Of a DNA stretch of 64,000 nt, positions 26,801-37,118 are shown one piece after another. The translations under genes were made by a program, and so were the position numbers. The notes below the pieces were generated by a model. That model was not told the origin of the DNA. It was given only the letters and a program-made list of their open reading frames with translations, and did not search any database. Every line of letters starts with the position of its first letter. The first letter of the stretch is position 1. This DNA is from Exiguobacterium sp. s124 (GTDB lineage: Bacteria > Bacillota > Bacilli > Exiguobacteriales > Exiguobacteriaceae), in NCBI RefSeq assembly GCF_018617485.1, contig NZ_JACSKH010000001.1, positions 1,488,001 to 1,552,000 on the forward strand, given 5' to 3'.

Positions 26801-28135
26801 CTCGAAGCGATCGATGATTTCCCCGTCCTTGATTTTGACACCGGCAAGCTCGATGATTTTATTGTAGACGGCAGAAAGTCCGGTGGTCTCAACGTCAAAA
26901 ACAACGTATGTCGCATCGTCTAACGACACATCACTCGCGTGATAGGCGACAGGGACGCCATCGTTGACGACGTTTGCCTCGACACCGTATAGCACTTTGA
27001 TGTCATTTTTCTTCCCGGCGTAATACGCTTCTGGGAACGCTTGGACACCTGCGTGGTCAGTGATGGCAATCGCACGGTGCCCCCACTTCGCAGCACGTGC
27101 AACGAGCGCGGACACGTTCGTAACCGCGTCCATTTGACTCATCTGCGTATGGGCATGGAGTTCGACCCGCTTCTCACCTTCCCACTCATCTCGAGGCGGC
27201 TCGACTTTTACTTCTTGGAGTTGTGACGCCATCATGCATAGTTCACGCATGAACGAATCATCCTCGACCCGTCCTGCGGTTTGAATCCACATGCCCTTTT
27301 TGACGGCACTGAGCATCCGGTCGTCATCGTCATCTCGCGCAAACACTTTTACGATTAACGAGTCGGTGTAGTCGGTCATTTTGAAGGTAAATAATTTCTT
27401 CCCGCTCTTCAGCTCTTTTCGCTCTGCAGAGAAGACGAGACCACGAATCGCGACGCGGCGTTCTTCTTCAATAATCGTCTTGATTGGGACGATTTCATCT
27501 TTGATGAGTGCACCCATCCGAATTTCTGTGATTGGTTCATCGTTCGTTTCCGTCGCTTTGGCGAACTGTGCCGCAAGCGCCATTTTCGCCTGCTCGATGT
27601 CCTCTTGAACGACTTGTTCACGTAAAGCTTGACTAGCCTCGGCATCTTCGGAGAAATGTGCCTGACACGGTTTTTTCGTGAAGCCATAAGCGCTATAGAG
27701 CGCTTGGACCTCTTGACAGAGTTCTTTGTCCACATAGCTTGCCTCAGGTCCGGACCGCACCGGGATCAACAGTTTGTTCTGTTCAAATCGCGGTGACACC
27801 GATCCGAAGTAGCTTCGCATCGCGCCGGACACTTGGCTCAATTCGCTGACGATGCGTGGCCAGTAGTCGATATAGTCCTGCTCACTTCCACCTTTTGCTG
27901 TCGTGAACCGAGCATACACTTCATCTGCGAACGTCGCGTAACGATTTTCTAACCGACTCATGAACAATTGATGTACGTTGTACGGTAAGACTGTTGGAAA
28001 TGTAAAATAAAACGTCCACGTTCGTCGTTTTTTATTAACGACGAGTCGTGAGAGTTCCGCTTCGTCGAACAGGTCTGTTTCAGTCGTGATCCCAAGATCA
28101 CTTAACAATAATTGCATTTTTTGATTTGCTTCCAC
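23843..28135 (-). CDS. polC: DNA polymerase III alpha subunit, PolC type
   Basis: The 1430-residue replicative polymerase of low-GC Gram-positives. In order: N-terminal domains, an OB fold (VAIRGLVFSAERKEL, about 225), a PHP domain (VELHAHTQMSQMDAVT) split by the inserted 3'-5' proofreading exonuclease (YVVFDVETTGL, then VAHNASFDMGFL), a zinc-binding cysteine cluster (CPNCQHSH, CPECGTW), the C-family palm with PDIDLNFSGEYQ, and the C-terminal region. GTG 28135 gives the expected N-terminus (MEANQKMQLLL); its nearest Shine-Dalgarno-like run, AGGGGG, is about 12 bases away. It lies between proS and rimP as in B. subtilis. Confidence 0.97.
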   Translation of the reverse strand: MEANQKMQLLLSDLGITTETDLFDEAELSRLVVNKKRRTWTFYFTFPTVLPYNVHQLFMSRLENRYATFADEVYARFTTAKGGSEQDYIDYWPRIVSELSQVSGAMRSYFGSVSPRFEQNKLLIPVRSGPEASYVDKELCQEVQALYSAYGFTKKPCQAHFSEDAEASQALREQVVQEDIEQAKMALAAQFAKATETNDEPITEIRMGALIKDEIVPIKTIIEEERRVAIRGLVFSAERKELKSGKKLFTFKMTDYTDSLIVKVFARDDDDDRMLSAVKKGMWIQTAGRVEDDSFMRELCMMASQLQEVKVEPPRDEWEGEKRVELHAHTQMSQMDAVTNVSALVARAAKWGHRAIAITDHAGVQAFPEAYYAGKKNDIKVLYGVEANVVNDGVPVAYHASDVSLDDATYVVFDVETTGLSAVYNKIIELAGVKIKDGEIIDRFEAFADPKHALSATTIELTGITDDMVQGQPDPEVITKQFVEWCGDSILVAHNASFDMGFLEATLRSGGHEPDDYPVIDTLELARTLMPTLKNHRLNTLAKRFDIELTQHHRAIYDAEATAYLLMKLLDLAKQMFEMTTHRSLNAKVGSDVSKIRPFHATIYAKNKKPGLRHLYELISLSHIDYLYRMARMPRSELVKRREGLLIGSACDNGEIFDAALNKSDDELEKMMSFYDFIEIHPPALYHHLIDKEIVANEMELREIIKRIIRVAEKAELPVCATGNVHYLDRSDRSYREILIRTQGGANFINTRKELPHAHFRTTKEMMEEFKFLGEDLAREIVITNPNAIADQIESIQIIPDDLYTPKIEGADDEVRNMSYDMARSIYGDELPEIVEARLEKELKSIIGHGFAVIYLISHKLVKKSLDDGYLVGSRGSVGSSLVATMTEITEVNPLPPHYVCPNCQHSHFFNDGSVGSGYDLPDKECPECGTWYKKDGHDIPFETFLGFKGDKVPDIDLNFSGEYQPHAHAYTKVLFGEEYVYRAGTIGTIADKTAYGYVKGYATENDKIYRNAEVDRLVSGVTGVKRTTGQHPGGIIVVPDYMDIADISPIQYPADDNSSEWKTTHFDFHSIHDNLLKLDILGHDDPTVIRMLQDLSGIDPKTIPTDDPTVMKIFSSPEVLGVTPEQIESKTGTLGIPEFGTKFVRQMLEETKPSTFSELVQISGLSHGTDVWLGNANELIYNGTCELKDVIGCRDDIMVYLIYAGLEPSFAFKIMESVRKGKGLTDEMESEMRENDVPEWYISSCKKIKYMFPKAHATAYVLMAVRIAYFKVHHPILYYATYFTVRAGDFDLSAMIKGPQAVRKAMSDIREKGFDATAKDKGLHTVLELALEMLERGMKFQNIDLYRSSATEFLIEDNTLIPPFNAVDGLGTNAAKAIVEAREEGQFLSKEDLRKRAKLSKTVIETLDTMKCLEGLPDENQLSFFDFGV

Positions 28136-28170
28136 GGGTCCGTCTTTCCCCCTTTATGCCAATTCGACAA

Positions 28171-28202
28171 ATGAAGGTGACCGCTTACGCTGTCACCTTC
28201 AT
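28171..28202 (-). terminator. Hairpin after proS
   Basis: An 11-base perfect stem (28171-28181 / 28192-28202) with a 10-base loop, starting 3 bases after the proS stop. The minus-strand tail is only TTTGTCG, so termination may be partial. Confidence 0.6.
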
Positions 28203-28205
28203 CCA

Positions 28206-29915
28206 TTAATGAACTTCGCTAAATTTTGAAATGATGACTTCGTTCAATTCATCGATTGACGTTTCAATCACTTCACCTGTTGCCCGAACTTTTACTTCAA
28301 CGATTCCTTCGCCAGCTTTCTTTCCGACGTTGACGCGAATCGGAAGGCCAATCAAGTCCGCATCGGCGAATTTGACGCCCGCGCGCTCTTTTCGGTCATC
28401 GAACAAGACATCGTACGTTTGACCGAGTTCTTCATAAAGACGGTTTGCAAGTTCAACTTGCGTCTCGTCTTTTGCGTTAATGGCAATCAAATGAAGATCG
28501 AACGGCGCCACGTTTCGTGGCCAGATGATTCCACGGTCGTCATGATGTTGCTCCACGATCGCTGAGAGCGTCCGTGACACACCGATTCCGTAGCAACCCA
28601 TGATGAGTGGTTCAGCGCGACCTTCTTCGTTCAGGAATGTCGCCCCCATTGCTTCTGAATAACGTGTCCCGAGTTTGAAGACTTGTCCGACTTCAATTCC
28701 ACGTGCGAAACGGACTGGACCCGATTCGTCAGGTGCCAAGTCGCCTTCCACGACAAAACGTAAATCATGATACGTCATCTCTGCGAGGTCACGTTCGGCA
28801 TTCACACCTGTGAAGTGCGTGTTTGCTTCATTCGCTCCACAGACCGCATCTACAAGATACTTGACCGCATAGTCGGCAACGACTTTGACCGGCGCATGGA
28901 TTGGTCCAAGCGTACCTGGCGCACAATTGAATAGCTCAACAATTTTCGCTTCGTCTTCAAGTTGAATATCGAGTCCACCGAGTGCGTTTTTCACTTTGAC
29001 TTCATTTGCTTCATGGTCGCCACGGACGATTGCCATCACTGTCTCTCCATCAACATTGAATAGGACAGATTTAATCGTCGTCTTCGGATCGACGTTCAGG
29101 AATTTCGCTACGTCTTCAATCGTACGATTTTCTTCCGTGTCCACTTTTTCGAGTGGACGTACGTCAGCTTGTTGCATCTCATAACGATCGAGTGTTTCTG
29201 CCATTTCAATGTTTGCTGCATAGTTCGACGAATCTGTATAGACAATCGTGTCTTCCCCGATATCAGCAAGCGCTTGGAATTCATGCGTGTCTTTCCCGCC
29301 GATTGCACCTGAGTCTGCGACGACCGGACGATATTTGAGACCGGTACGATCAAAGATACGTGAGTACGCGTTATACATGTTTGTATACTCTTCATCTAAA
29401 TCTTCTTGCGTCGCGTGGAATGAGTATGCATCTTTCATCAAGAACTCACGTCCGCGAAGTAAACCGAAGCGCGGACGACGTTCATCGCGATACTTCGTTT
29501 GAATCTGATACAGGTTCATTGGGAGTTTTTTATACGAGTTCAGTTCGTCTCGTACGATGGACGTGATTAATTCTTCATGCGTCGCACCGAGGGCGAAGCG
29601 GCGGTCATGACGGTCAGTCAATCGCATCAACTCCGGACCATAGATGCCCCAACGTCCTGTCTCTTCCCAAAGTTCTGCCGGTTGGATGGCAGGCATCAAT
29701 AATTCTTGCGCACCAGCACGATTCATCTCTTCACGGATGATCGTTTGAATGTTGTGTAACACGCGATGTCCGAGTGGAAGATAGGAATAGATTCCAGCCG
29801 CATTTTGACGAATGAATCCTCCACGGACGAGAAGTTGATGACTGACAGCTTCCGCGTCAGCCGGTACTTCTCTCAAGGTAGGCATGAGCAATCTAGATTG
29901 TTTCATACAGTTCAA
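28206..29915 (-). CDS. proS: Prolyl-tRNA synthetase (bacterial type)
   Basis: A 569-residue class II synthetase that charges tRNA-Pro. Motif 2 region ([25 protein letters not shown]), an inserted YbaK-like editing domain (about 225-400), motif 3 ([17 protein letters not shown]) and an anticodon-binding domain are all present. This is the long bacterial form that can clear Ala-tRNA-Pro. Two starts compete: TTG 29915 has GAAGGG 5 bases ahead, while ATG 29906 gives the family N-terminus ([11 protein letters not shown]) but lies 14 bases from it. A hairpin follows the stop. Confidence 0.95.
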   Translation of the reverse strand: MNCMKQSRLLMPTLREVPADAEAVSHQLLVRGGFIRQNAAGIYSYLPLGHRVLHNIQTIIREEMNRAGAQELLMPAIQPAELWEETGRWGIYGPELMRLTDRHDRRFALGATHEELITSIVRDELNSYKKLPMNLYQIQTKYRDERRPRFGLLRGREFLMKDAYSFHATQEDLDEEYTNMYNAYSRIFDRTGLKYRPVVADSGAIGGKDTHEFQALADIGEDTIVYTDSSNYAANIEMAETLDRYEMQQADVRPLEKVDTEENRTIEDVAKFLNVDPKTTIKSVLFNVDGETVMAIVRGDHEANEVKVKNALGGLDIQLEDEAKIVELFNCAPGTLGPIHAPVKVVADYAVKYLVDAVCGANEANTHFTGVNAERDLAEMTYHDLRFVVEGDLAPDESGPVRFARGIEVGQVFKLGTRYSEAMGATFLNEEGRAEPLIMGCYGIGVSRTLSAIVEQHHDDRGIIWPRNVAPFDLHLIAINAKDETQVELANRLYEELGQTYDVLFDDRKERAGVKFADADLIGLPIRVNVGKKAGEGIVEVKVRATGEVIETSIDELNEVIISKFSEVH

Positions 29916-29938
29916 CGTTTCCCTTCTCTACAAACAGC

Positions 29939-31189
29939 TTATTTGAAGAATGATTGAATGTCGTTCCAGGTGACAATCAACATTAAAATCATCAATAATG
30001 CGAATCCGATAAAGTGAACGAATCCTTCTTTTTTCGGATCGATTGGACGCCCGCGCACCGCTTCGAATAGGAGGAAAATCAATCGTCCTCCATCTAATGC
30101 AGGAAGCGGGAGTAAGTTGAAGATAGCTAGGTTGACGGAAAGAAGTGCTGTCCAGTTCAACAGCATGATCAAACCGCTCGCCGCCACTTCATCTGTCATA
30201 CGCACGATTCCGACAGGTCCTGCCAATTGATCGACACCGACTTGACCCGTCACCAAATCACCGACGGCTGAGAAGATGAGCGTGGACATCGTCCACGTCG
30301 TCTCGGCACCTGTCGTCACAGCTTTAACTGGTGAACGTTCCAACGCGTTCGTGACACCAAGAATCCCGACCGTTTCGCCGTTTTGTTCAACCGCCTGTGG
30401 TGTGACTGTGACCGTCGCTTCCTCACCATCACGGACGTATGTGACGTCTGTTGGCGTGTCAGCACGATCCGCTAATGCGGTACGTAAGTCGAGCCAATCA
30501 GTGATTGGTTCCCCTTCAATCGATACGATTTCATCCCCACTCATCAAACCAGCCTCATCGGCGGCCGAATCAGGTTGAACGGTACCGATTTGACCATCGT
30601 TCGTCGGCGTTCCTTGAACGAGACCGACGATGATGAGCAAGATAAACGCCAAGACGAAGTTCATCGCTGGACCGGCTGCAATCGCCAAGACACGCTTCCA
30701 TACCGATTGGGCACCGAACGTGCGGTCATACGGTGCGATTTGAATTTCCATCCCTTGGTCGACAAGAAGTGTATCCCGTTCTAACGAATAGACACGTACC
30801 TCCTCATCGATGAGGAGCTGTACTTTCAACTCATGTGTCGCGTCAAATTTATCAACGGTACCGACAACTTGAACATCCGTAGCGGTGTCCGGCTGAAAAT
30901 AGACACGATCGACAGTGCCTTGTTCGGTTAAACGAAGTCCGACATGTTGACCTGCACGTACTTCAATCGGCTCAAAATCTTCCCCGGCCATTTTGACATA
31001 GCCACCGATTGGTAAGAGACGAATGGTATAGAGCGTTTCATTTTTACGGAATGAAACAATTTTTGGACCGAATCCGATTGCAAACTCGTGACAGAGAATG
31101 CCTGCCCGTTTCGCCATGACGAGGTGTCCCCATTCGTGTACCGAAATGAGAACTCCAAACATCAGAACGATGGCGATAAAAGTCGTCAT
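29939..31189 (-). CDS. rasP: Site-2 (intramembrane) zinc metalloprotease RasP/RseP
   Basis: A 416-residue M50 membrane protease that completes regulated intramembrane proteolysis (anti-sigma factors, FtsL and leftover signal peptides in B. subtilis). The zinc motif HEWGH is in the first membrane segment (about 18-22). PDZ sequence (EAGLMSGDEIVSIEGEPITDW) lies in the middle, and the third ligand motif LPLPALDGGR is in a C-terminal helix. ATG 31189 lies just past the dxr stop, with GGTGGGGA as ribosome-binding site. The order dxr-rasP-proS-polC is that of B. subtilis. Confidence 0.95.
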   Translation of the reverse strand: MTTFIAIVLMFGVLISVHEWGHLVMAKRAGILCHEFAIGFGPKIVSFRKNETLYTIRLLPIGGYVKMAGEDFEPIEVRAGQHVGLRLTEQGTVDRVYFQPDTATDVQVVGTVDKFDATHELKVQLLIDEEVRVYSLERDTLLVDQGMEIQIAPYDRTFGAQSVWKRVLAIAAGPAMNFVLAFILLIIVGLVQGTPTNDGQIGTVQPDSAADEAGLMSGDEIVSIEGEPITDWLDLRTALADRADTPTDVTYVRDGEEATVTVTPQAVEQNGETVGILGVTNALERSPVKAVTTGAETTWTMSTLIFSAVGDLVTGQVGVDQLAGPVGIVRMTDEVAASGLIMLLNWTALLSVNLAIFNLLPLPALDGGRLIFLLFEAVRGRPIDPKKEGFVHFIGFALLMILMLIVTWNDIQSFFK

Positions 31190-31192
31190 GAT

Positions 31193-32350
31193 TTATTCCC
31201 CACCTTCAATTCCTTGCTGAATCTGTTGACGTACTGCTCGGTCGACTTCTAGAATTTGCGATAGCGTTGGTTCGGCAATCACTTCATGTTGAGCCATTGC
31301 TTCTTCAACGAGTCGTTCAATTTCTAAGAACTTGATGTGACCGTTCAAGAACAAGTCCACTGCCATCTCATTGGCCGCATTCAGGACGGTTGGCATGGAA
31401 CCGCCAATTCTTCCTGCTTCAAACGCTAACCGGAGAGCCGGGTAACGATTGAAATCTGCCTCTTGAAAATGTAGCTTTCCGATTTCTTTCAAGTTTAACC
31501 GCTTATTCCCCTCAATTTCAAGCCGCTTCGGTTCTGAGAGCGCATAAAGAATCGGGCCCCGCATATCCGGGTTTCCAAGCTGTGCCATCACAGCCGCATC
31601 TTTAAATTCAACCATCGAATGGATGATCGATTCACGATGCAAGATGACTTCAATATCATTATAGTCGATATCAAACAGCCAGTGTGCCTCGATCACCTCA
31701 AGACCTTTATTGAACATCGTCGCGGAGTCGATGGTAATCTTCGCCCCCATCGACCAGTTCGGATGATTCAATGCATCTTCAACCGTCACATCAGCTAATT
31801 CTTCTCGTGAACGATCACGGAAACTTCCGCCAGACGCCGTTAAAATGATTTTTGAAACATCTTCTCTACGTTCTCCATTCAAACATTGGTAGATGGCAGA
31901 ATGCTCGCTATCGACCGGTAAAAGTTTAACCCCATGTTCTTTCACAGCAGCTTTGACGAGATGTCCTGCTGTAACGAGTGTTTCTTTGTTGGCGAGCGCA
32001 ATATCTTTCCCTGCTTGAATGGCAGCAAGCGTCGGCTCGAGGCCAACCGCTCCCACGACCGCCGTCACGACGATATCAGCTCGTTCTGCAGTCGCGCACT
32101 CTTTGAGCCCTTCAGGACCAATGAAGTATAAAGGTTCATATGTAAGGCGTGGTTTCAGTTGTTCGAGTACCTCGATACTTGTCGCCGACACATATTTAGG
32201 TCTAAGTCGATTAATCCATTCCGTGGCGACATCGACGTTCGTGCCGAATGCATATGCCTCAAGTTCAAACAGATCGGGGTGCTGTTCGATGACGTCACAT
32301 GTCTGCACGCCAATCGAACCTGTCGCCCCAATTAAGCTAATTCGCTTCAT
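31193..32350 (-). CDS. dxr: 1-deoxy-D-xylulose 5-phosphate reductoisomerase
   Basis: A 385-residue NADPH enzyme of the MEP isoprenoid pathway (DXP to MEP). The Rossmann motif [12 protein letters not shown] opens the protein. [30 protein letters not shown] and the [24 protein letters not shown] segment hold the substrate and metal site. ATG 32350 has AAGGAG 7 bases ahead; the longer frame lacks support. It lies next to cdsA and uppS, which draw on the same isoprenoid and lipid pools. Confidence 0.96.
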   Translation of the reverse strand: MKRISLIGATGSIGVQTCDVIEQHPDLFELEAYAFGTNVDVATEWINRLRPKYVSATSIEVLEQLKPRLTYEPLYFIGPEGLKECATAERADIVVTAVVGAVGLEPTLAAIQAGKDIALANKETLVTAGHLVKAAVKEHGVKLLPVDSEHSAIYQCLNGERREDVSKIILTASGGSFRDRSREELADVTVEDALNHPNWSMGAKITIDSATMFNKGLEVIEAHWLFDIDYNDIEVILHRESIIHSMVEFKDAAVMAQLGNPDMRGPILYALSEPKRLEIEGNKRLNLKEIGKLHFQEADFNRYPALRLAFEAGRIGGSMPTVLNAANEMAVDLFLNGHIKFLEIERLVEEAMAQHEVIAEPTLSQILEVDRAVRQQIQQGIEGGE

Positions 32351-32364
32351 CTCGACACTCCTTC

Positions 32365-33162
32365 TCATAGCAGATTAAACACCCAAATAACAGTAAAGAC
32401 CGCAATCATACTATCAAATCGATCTAAGATTCCTCCGTGACCAGGTAATAAATGACCAGAGTCTTTAACTCCGAACTGGCGTTTATACGCGGATTGCACC
32501 AAATCACCGAGCTGTCCGACGACGGCTACGACGATGGCTAAAATGATGACTTCCAATATCGGTAGAATCGGATCGATCCACACGAAAATGACTCCGAGGA
32601 CAACGGCAGATACGATCCCACCAATTGCTCCTTCAATCGTCTTATTCGGACTGATGGATGGCCAAAGTTTTGCTTTCCCGAACGCCTTCCCCGTGAAATA
32701 AGCCCCTGAATCCGTCGCCCAAATCATAAATAAGATGAGCAACACTTTTGATAAACCGTCTTCAGACAGTCGTACTAGTGCGAAGCTCGAGAAACCGACG
32801 ACCAAGTAGACAGCGGATACGAAGTAGAACCCGGCATCTTCATAGGTGAATCGATTTTTTGTGACAACCGTCCAAAACAGTAATAAAACTAGCCCTAGCA
32901 CGAGCCACTGTTCGATTGTGAATGGCATTTCACCTGTAACGATTTGTGTCTCCAGCAATAATAAAACGAATGGAAAGGCGACAAGGAGTGATGTCACTAA
33001 AAACGGGAATGCCAGCAGCTTGTGTTTTCGCATCAACGTAAACTCGCTCAAGCCAATGAGAGCGAGAATCCCCATTAATGAAACAAAGGCGTTACCACCG
33101 AGCGCGATCACGGTAATAAAGATTGCTCCTGCCCAAAGTCCTGTAATAATTCGTGTCTTCAT
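32365..33162 (-). CDS. cdsA: Phosphatidate cytidylyltransferase
   Basis: A 265-residue integral membrane enzyme making CDP-diacylglycerol from phosphatidate and CTP. It has about seven to eight hydrophobic helices and the C-terminal signature with KTIEGAIGG and [33 protein letters not shown] (metal-binding aspartates). ATG 33162 is chosen by family N-terminus and has GGTGGGG upstream. It lies 1 base from the uppS stop, so the pair is likely coupled. Confidence 0.94.
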   Translation of the reverse strand: MKTRIITGLWAGAIFITVIALGGNAFVSLMGILALIGLSEFTLMRKHKLLAFPFLVTSLLVAFPFVLLLLETQIVTGEMPFTIEQWLVLGLVLLLFWTVVTKNRFTYEDAGFYFVSAVYLVVGFSSFALVRLSEDGLSKVLLILFMIWATDSGAYFTGKAFGKAKLWPSISPNKTIEGAIGGIVSAVVLGVIFVWIDPILPILEVIILAIVVAVVGQLGDLVQSAYKRQFGVKDSGHLLPGHGGILDRFDSMIAVFTVIWVFNLL

Positions 33163-33163
33163 G

Positions 33164-33901
33164 TTACACCCCACCAAAACGACGCGTGCGCGCGTTGTAA
33201 GATTCAATCGCTTCTACAAAATGCTCACGCTTAAATTCCGGCCACAATACTTCCGTGAAATGGAGTTCAGCATATGCGCTTTGCCACAATAAAAAGTTTG
33301 AAAGTCGTTGTTCACCGCTTGTGCGAATGATGAGGTCCACATCTTGAACGTGGGTCATGAGTCGTTCACCGATTAACTGGTCATCCACAGCGTCTGGTAT
33401 AAGCATACCAGATTGTACATCTTCGGCAATGCTACGCATCGCTTGGACGAGTTCATCCCGACCACCATAGTTGAGCGCGAAGACGAGTTTCAATCCCGTG
33501 TTTGTAGCGGTGCGTTCTCTCGCCTGATCGACAGCCTCACGCGTCTCGCGAGGTAGTTTTGTCGTATCACCAGCGACAAGCACCTGAACGTTTTGTTCAT
33601 GAAGCTCTTTCAAATCGGTCTCTAAAAACTGCTTTGGCAATTTCATTAAAAACGAGACTTCCTCTTCCGGACGAGTCCAGTTTTCCGTTGAGAACGCGTA
33701 AAGCGTCAGTGATTGAATCCCGAGTTCTTGCGCTGTCCGAACGGCTTCGCGGATTGACTTCATCCCTTCTCGGTGACCCATGATGCGAGGGAGACCACGT
33801 TTTTTGGCCCAACGTCCATTTCCATCCATGATGATGGCTACGTGCTCAGGAACACTTAACTCCGCCTCGACTTTTGTTTTAGGATTCACCCATTTAAACA
33901 T
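33164..33901 (-). CDS. uppS: Undecaprenyl diphosphate synthase
   Basis: A 245-residue cis-prenyltransferase that makes the C55 lipid carrier for peptidoglycan and other wall polymers. HVAIIMDGNGRWAKKRGLPRIMGHREG holds the catalytic aspartate and diphosphate-binding residues. LTLYAFSTENWTRPEEEVSFLM, LNYGGRDELVQA and RTSGEQRLSNFLLWQSAYAELHF complete the family set. ATG 33901 has AGGAGG upstream. It follows frr after a terminator-like hairpin. Confidence 0.96.
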   Translation of the reverse strand: MFKWVNPKTKVEAELSVPEHVAIIMDGNGRWAKKRGLPRIMGHREGMKSIREAVRTAQELGIQSLTLYAFSTENWTRPEEEVSFLMKLPKQFLETDLKELHEQNVQVLVAGDTTKLPRETREAVDQARERTATNTGLKLVFALNYGGRDELVQAMRSIAEDVQSGMLIPDAVDDQLIGERLMTHVQDVDLIIRTSGEQRLSNFLLWQSAYAELHFTEVLWPEFKREHFVEAIESYNARTRRFGGV

Positions 33902-33925
33902 TCTGTTATCCTCCTGATTGTATGA

Positions 33926-33953
33926 AAGAAGGACCCTCTCAGAAAAAGGGTCC
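33926..33953 (-). terminator. Terminator-like hairpin after frr
   Basis: A 7-base GC-rich stem (33931-33937 / 33947-33953) with a 9-base loop. On the minus strand it is followed by TTCTTTC. It lies between frr and uppS. Confidence 0.55.
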
Positions 33954-33985
33954 CCACACAGCTTTTTGGTATACCACTTCCGTGA

Positions 33986-34546
33986 TTACACTTCCATGAT
34001 TTCTTTTTCTTTCGTTGCTGCAGATTCATCAATCTTCTTGATATACGAATCCGTCAACGTTTGAACGTCATCTGCATATCCGCGGAGATCGTCTTCTGTT
34101 AACTCGCCATCTTTCTCGAGTTTTTTCAAGTTTTCGTTTGCGTCACGGCGAACGTTACGAACAGCGACTTTCGCTTCTTCCGCATATTTCTTCGTGATTT
34201 TAACCAATTCTTTACGACGCTCTTCCGTCAAAGCAGGAATCGCCAAACGGATGACTGTTCCGTCAGAAGATGGAGACAATCCGAGGTCTGCCTTTTGAAT
34301 CGCTTTTTCCACTTCTGAAACCATTGATTTATCCCACGGTTGAATCAAGAGCAAACGCGCTTCCGGTGTATTGATGTTTGCCACTTGATTAAGTGGTGTC
34401 GGAACGCCATAGTAATCAACTTGAACAGGATCCAAAATCGATGCACTGGCGCGGCCAGTGCGAAGCGTACCAAAATCACGTTTAAGTGATGTGTGCGCTT
34501 TTTCCATTTTTTCTTCAGCTGTTTTCAATACTTCTTTGACACTCAT
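33986..34546 (-). CDS. frr: Ribosome recycling factor
   Basis: A 186-residue tRNA-shaped factor that, with EF-G, splits ribosomes after termination. [39 protein letters not shown] and the C-terminal [15 protein letters not shown] helix are diagnostic. ATG 34546 overlaps the pyrH stop by 4 bases. Family length is normal. Confidence 0.97.
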   Translation of the reverse strand: MSVKEVLKTAEEKMEKAHTSLKRDFGTLRTGRASASILDPVQVDYYGVPTPLNQVANINTPEARLLLIQPWDKSMVSEVEKAIQKADLGLSPSSDGTVIRLAIPALTEERRKELVKITKKYAEEAKVAVRNVRRDANENLKKLEKDGELTEDDLRGYADDVQTLTDSYIKKIDESAATKEKEIMEV

Positions 34547-35268
34547 GAATTGACTCCTCCTACTACCGTCCCGATATGTTCTCCGAGTACGACACGTTTA
34601 ATGTTACCTTCTTCAAGCAATGAGAATACAATCAATGGAATGTGATTGTCCATACAGAGCGAGGTTGCCGTTGAGTCCATGACTTGAAGTCCGTCTTTTA
34701 GGACATCAAGGTAAGACAACGTATCATATTTCACTGCAGTGGCATCCAATTTTGGATCAGCAGAATAGACACCGTCGACATTGTTTTTACCCATTAAAAT
34801 AACATCGGCTTCGATTTCAGCAGCGCGAAGTGCAGCTGTCGTATCCGTTGAGAAGTATGGGTTCCCTGTCCCTGCTGCAAAGATGACGACGCGACCTTTT
34901 TCAAGATGACGCATCGCACGGCGACGAATGTATGGTTCAGCAACTTGTCGCATTTCAATTGATGTCTGGACGCGCGTTTGGACACCGTACGTTTCAAGGC
35001 TATCTTGAAGAGCAAGTGAATTTAAGACGGTCGCGAGCATTCCCATATAGTCTGCGTTTGCCCGATCCATTCCAAGTTCACTACCCGTCTTTCCACGCCA
35101 AATGTTTCCGGCACCTACAACAACGGCCACTTCTACACCCATCTCAATCAATTCTTTAATCTGATTTGAGATTGAGTTTACAATGTTAGGGTCAATCCCA
35201 TAACCTTGATTTCCAGCGAGCGCTTCTCCACTCAATTTTAACACAATTCGTTTATATTTCGGTTCCAT
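34543..35268 (-). CDS. pyrH: UMP kinase
   Basis: A 241-residue hexameric bacterial UMP kinase (UMP to UDP), of the amino-acid kinase fold and allosterically controlled by GTP and UTP in relatives. [13 protein letters not shown] (N-terminal phosphate loop), [13 protein letters not shown], and the [19 protein letters not shown] block are the family signatures. ATG 35268 is separated from tsf by a terminator whose T tract ends about 20 bases ahead. Its stop overlaps frr. Confidence 0.97.
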   Translation of the reverse strand: MEPKYKRIVLKLSGEALAGNQGYGIDPNIVNSISNQIKELIEMGVEVAVVVGAGNIWRGKTGSELGMDRANADYMGMLATVLNSLALQDSLETYGVQTRVQTSIEMRQVAEPYIRRRAMRHLEKGRVVIFAAGTGNPYFSTDTTAALRAAEIEADVILMGKNNVDGVYSADPKLDATAVKYDTLSYLDVLKDGLQVMDSTATSLCMDNHIPLIVFSLLEEGNIKRVVLGEHIGTVVGGVNS

Positions 35269-35289
35269 AACTTTGCCTCCTCTTGCTTG

Positions 35290-35346
35290 AAAAAAGGGAA
35301 CACGCTCCCTTAACGAACTAACTCAAGGTTATACAGACGTGTTCCC
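35290..35346 (-). terminator. Intrinsic terminator after tsf
   Basis: A 9-base stem (35296-35304 / 35338-35346) closing a 33-base loop that can form a smaller internal hairpin. On the minus strand it is followed by six T residues (35290-35295). Confidence 0.7.
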
Positions 35347-35378
35347 AATTTTGGTTGCATCATATGCGATGACGCAGA

Positions 35379-36260
35379 TTATTTTTTAAGTTGGTTCATA
35401 ACTTCTTCAGCAAAGTTCTCTTCACGTTTCTCCATACCTTCTCCTACTTCGAAGCGTACGAACGAGTTGACTTTCCCGCCTTTAGATTCTACGTACTTCC
35501 CAACTTTGAAGTCGCCGTCTTTTACGAACGTTTGGTCTACGAGGCAGATTTCCTCGAAGTACTTGTTCATGCGACCAGCAATCATTTTCTCAACGATGTT
35601 AGCAGGCTTGCCTTCGTTAAGAGCTTGCTCAGTCAAGACTTTCTTCTCACGGTCGATTTCTTCAGCTGATACTTCGTCGCGTGTCGCGTAAAGTGGACGT
35701 GCTGCTGCAACGTGCATCGCTACGTCTTTTGCAACTGTTTCGTCAGATGTGCCGTCGATTACAACGACAGAACCGATGCGACCACCCATGTGGAGGTACG
35801 TACCGAATACAGCATCGTCAGCTTTTTCAAGAACAGCTACACGGCGGAGTGAAATTTTCTCTCCGATTGTAGAAGCTTCTTCTTGGATGTACGTTTCAAG
35901 CGTTTTGCCTGCTTCGTAGTCAGCTGCGAGTGCTGCTTCTGCAGTTGTTGCGCCTGAAGCGAGTACTGCTTTCGCTACGTTGTTTACGAGTGTTTGGAAC
36001 TTCTCGTTCTTCGCAACGAAGTCTGTTTCTGAGTTGATTTCGACGAGCACAGCTTTGTTGCCTTCAACTGCTACTGCTGTCAAACCTTCAGCGGCGATAC
36101 GATCACCTTTTGCTGCTGCTTTAGCGATTCCTTTTTCGCGAAGGAAGTCGATTGCTGCTTGCATGTCACCGTCTGTTTCAACGAGTGCTTTTTTGCAATC
36201 GAGCATTCCTGCTCCTGTTTTTTCACGAAGTTCTTTTACCATTGCTGCTGTAACTGCCAT
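35379..36260 (-). CDS. tsf: Elongation factor Ts
   Basis: A 293-residue guanine nucleotide exchange factor for EF-Tu. The N-terminal UBA-like domain [37 protein letters not shown] is followed by the core motif [21 protein letters not shown] 36260 has an upstream GGAGG. A terminator-like hairpin separates it from rpsB and another follows it, so its level can differ from that of S2. Confidence 0.97.
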   Translation of the reverse strand: MAVTAAMVKELREKTGAGMLDCKKALVETDGDMQAAIDFLREKGIAKAAAKGDRIAAEGLTAVAVEGNKAVLVEINSETDFVAKNEKFQTLVNNVAKAVLASGATTAEAALAADYEAGKTLETYIQEEASTIGEKISLRRVAVLEKADDAVFGTYLHMGGRIGSVVVIDGTSDETVAKDVAMHVAAARPLYATRDEVSAEEIDREKKVLTEQALNEGKPANIVEKMIAGRMNKYFEEICLVDQTFVKDGDFKVGKYVESKGGKVNSFVRFEVGEGMEKREENFAEEVMNQLKK

Positions 36261-36288
36261 CGGAAATTCCTCCTTGTAAAACTAACGA

Positions 36289-36318
36289 ATTTTAAGAAAA
36301 AGCACGAGGCTTTTTGAA
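36289..36318 (-). promoter_or_regulatory. Possible promoter of tsf
   Basis: On the minus strand, TTCAAA (36313-36318), an 18-base spacer, and TAAAAT (36289-36294). It lies between the rpsB terminator and the tsf ribosome-binding site. Confidence 0.4.
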
Positions 36319-36328
36319 TACTTGTCCT

Positions 36329-36364
36329 AAAAAAAGGTGATAAAAGGCTTTCCCTTTATCACCT
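36329..36364 (-). terminator. Intrinsic terminator after rpsB
   Basis: A 10-base perfect stem (36335-36344 / 36355-36364), extendable inward by three pairs with one mismatch. On the minus strand it is followed by a run of T residues (about 36329-36334). Confidence 0.75.
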
Positions 36365-36377
36365 ATTGTCTCACTGA

Positions 36378-37118
36378 TTACTCAGCTTCTGTAGCTTCAG
36401 CTTCTGTCGCTACAGCTTCTTCAGCAACTTCTTCTTCACCTTGCTTCGCTTCGATGATAGCATCAGCCATTTTCGAAGTGAGCAATTTAACTGCACGAAT
36501 TGCATCGTCGTTCGCTGGGATGACGTAGTCGATTTCATCTGGGTCACAGTTTGTGTCGACAATCGCAACGATTGGGATGTTCAATTTGTGAGCTTCCGCG
36601 ATTGCGATACGCTCTTTACGTGGGTCAACGATGAAGAGGGCGTCAGGCACTCCAGGCATATCCTTGATTCCGCCGAGGAACTTCTCAAGACGAGTCATTT
36701 CTTTTTTCAAGATGATGACTTCTTTCTTAGGAAGTACTTCGAACGTGCCGTCTTCTTCCATTTTTTCGAGTTGCTTCAAGCGGTTAATACGCTTTTTGAT
36801 TGTTGAGAAGTTAGTGAGTGTTCCACCCAACCAACGTTCGTTAATGAAGAACATACCAGAACGGATTGCTTCTTCTTTGATTGTATCTTGAGCTTGTTTT
36901 TTCGTACCTACGAAGAGGACGTTTCCGCCTTCTGCCGCGAGTTCACGAACAAAGTTGTAAGCTTCGTCTACTTTTTTGACCGTTTTTTGAAGGTCGATGA
37001 TGTAGATCCCGTTACGCTCTGTGAAGATGTATTTCGCCATTTTTGGGTTCCAACGGCGTGTTTGGTGACCGAAGTGTACACCAGCTTCAAGCAATTGCTT
37101 CATTGAAATTACTGCCAT
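36378..37118 (-). CDS. rpsB: Small-subunit ribosomal protein S2 (uS2)
   Basis: A 246-residue 30S protein. [38 protein letters not shown] opens the family sequence, followed by [15 protein letters not shown] and [42 protein letters not shown]. The C-terminus is an acidic Glu/Ala tail. ATG 37118 has AAGGAGG upstream. It has a strong promoter and a structured leader of about 114 bases. Confidence 0.97.
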   Translation of the reverse strand: MAVISMKQLLEAGVHFGHQTRRWNPKMAKYIFTERNGIYIIDLQKTVKKVDEAYNFVRELAAEGGNVLFVGTKKQAQDTIKEEAIRSGMFFINERWLGGTLTNFSTIKKRINRLKQLEKMEEDGTFEVLPKKEVIILKKEMTRLEKFLGGIKDMPGVPDALFIVDPRKERIAIAEAHKLNIPIVAIVDTNCDPDEIDYVIPANDDAIRAVKLLTSKMADAIIEAKQGEEEVAEEAVATEAEATEAE

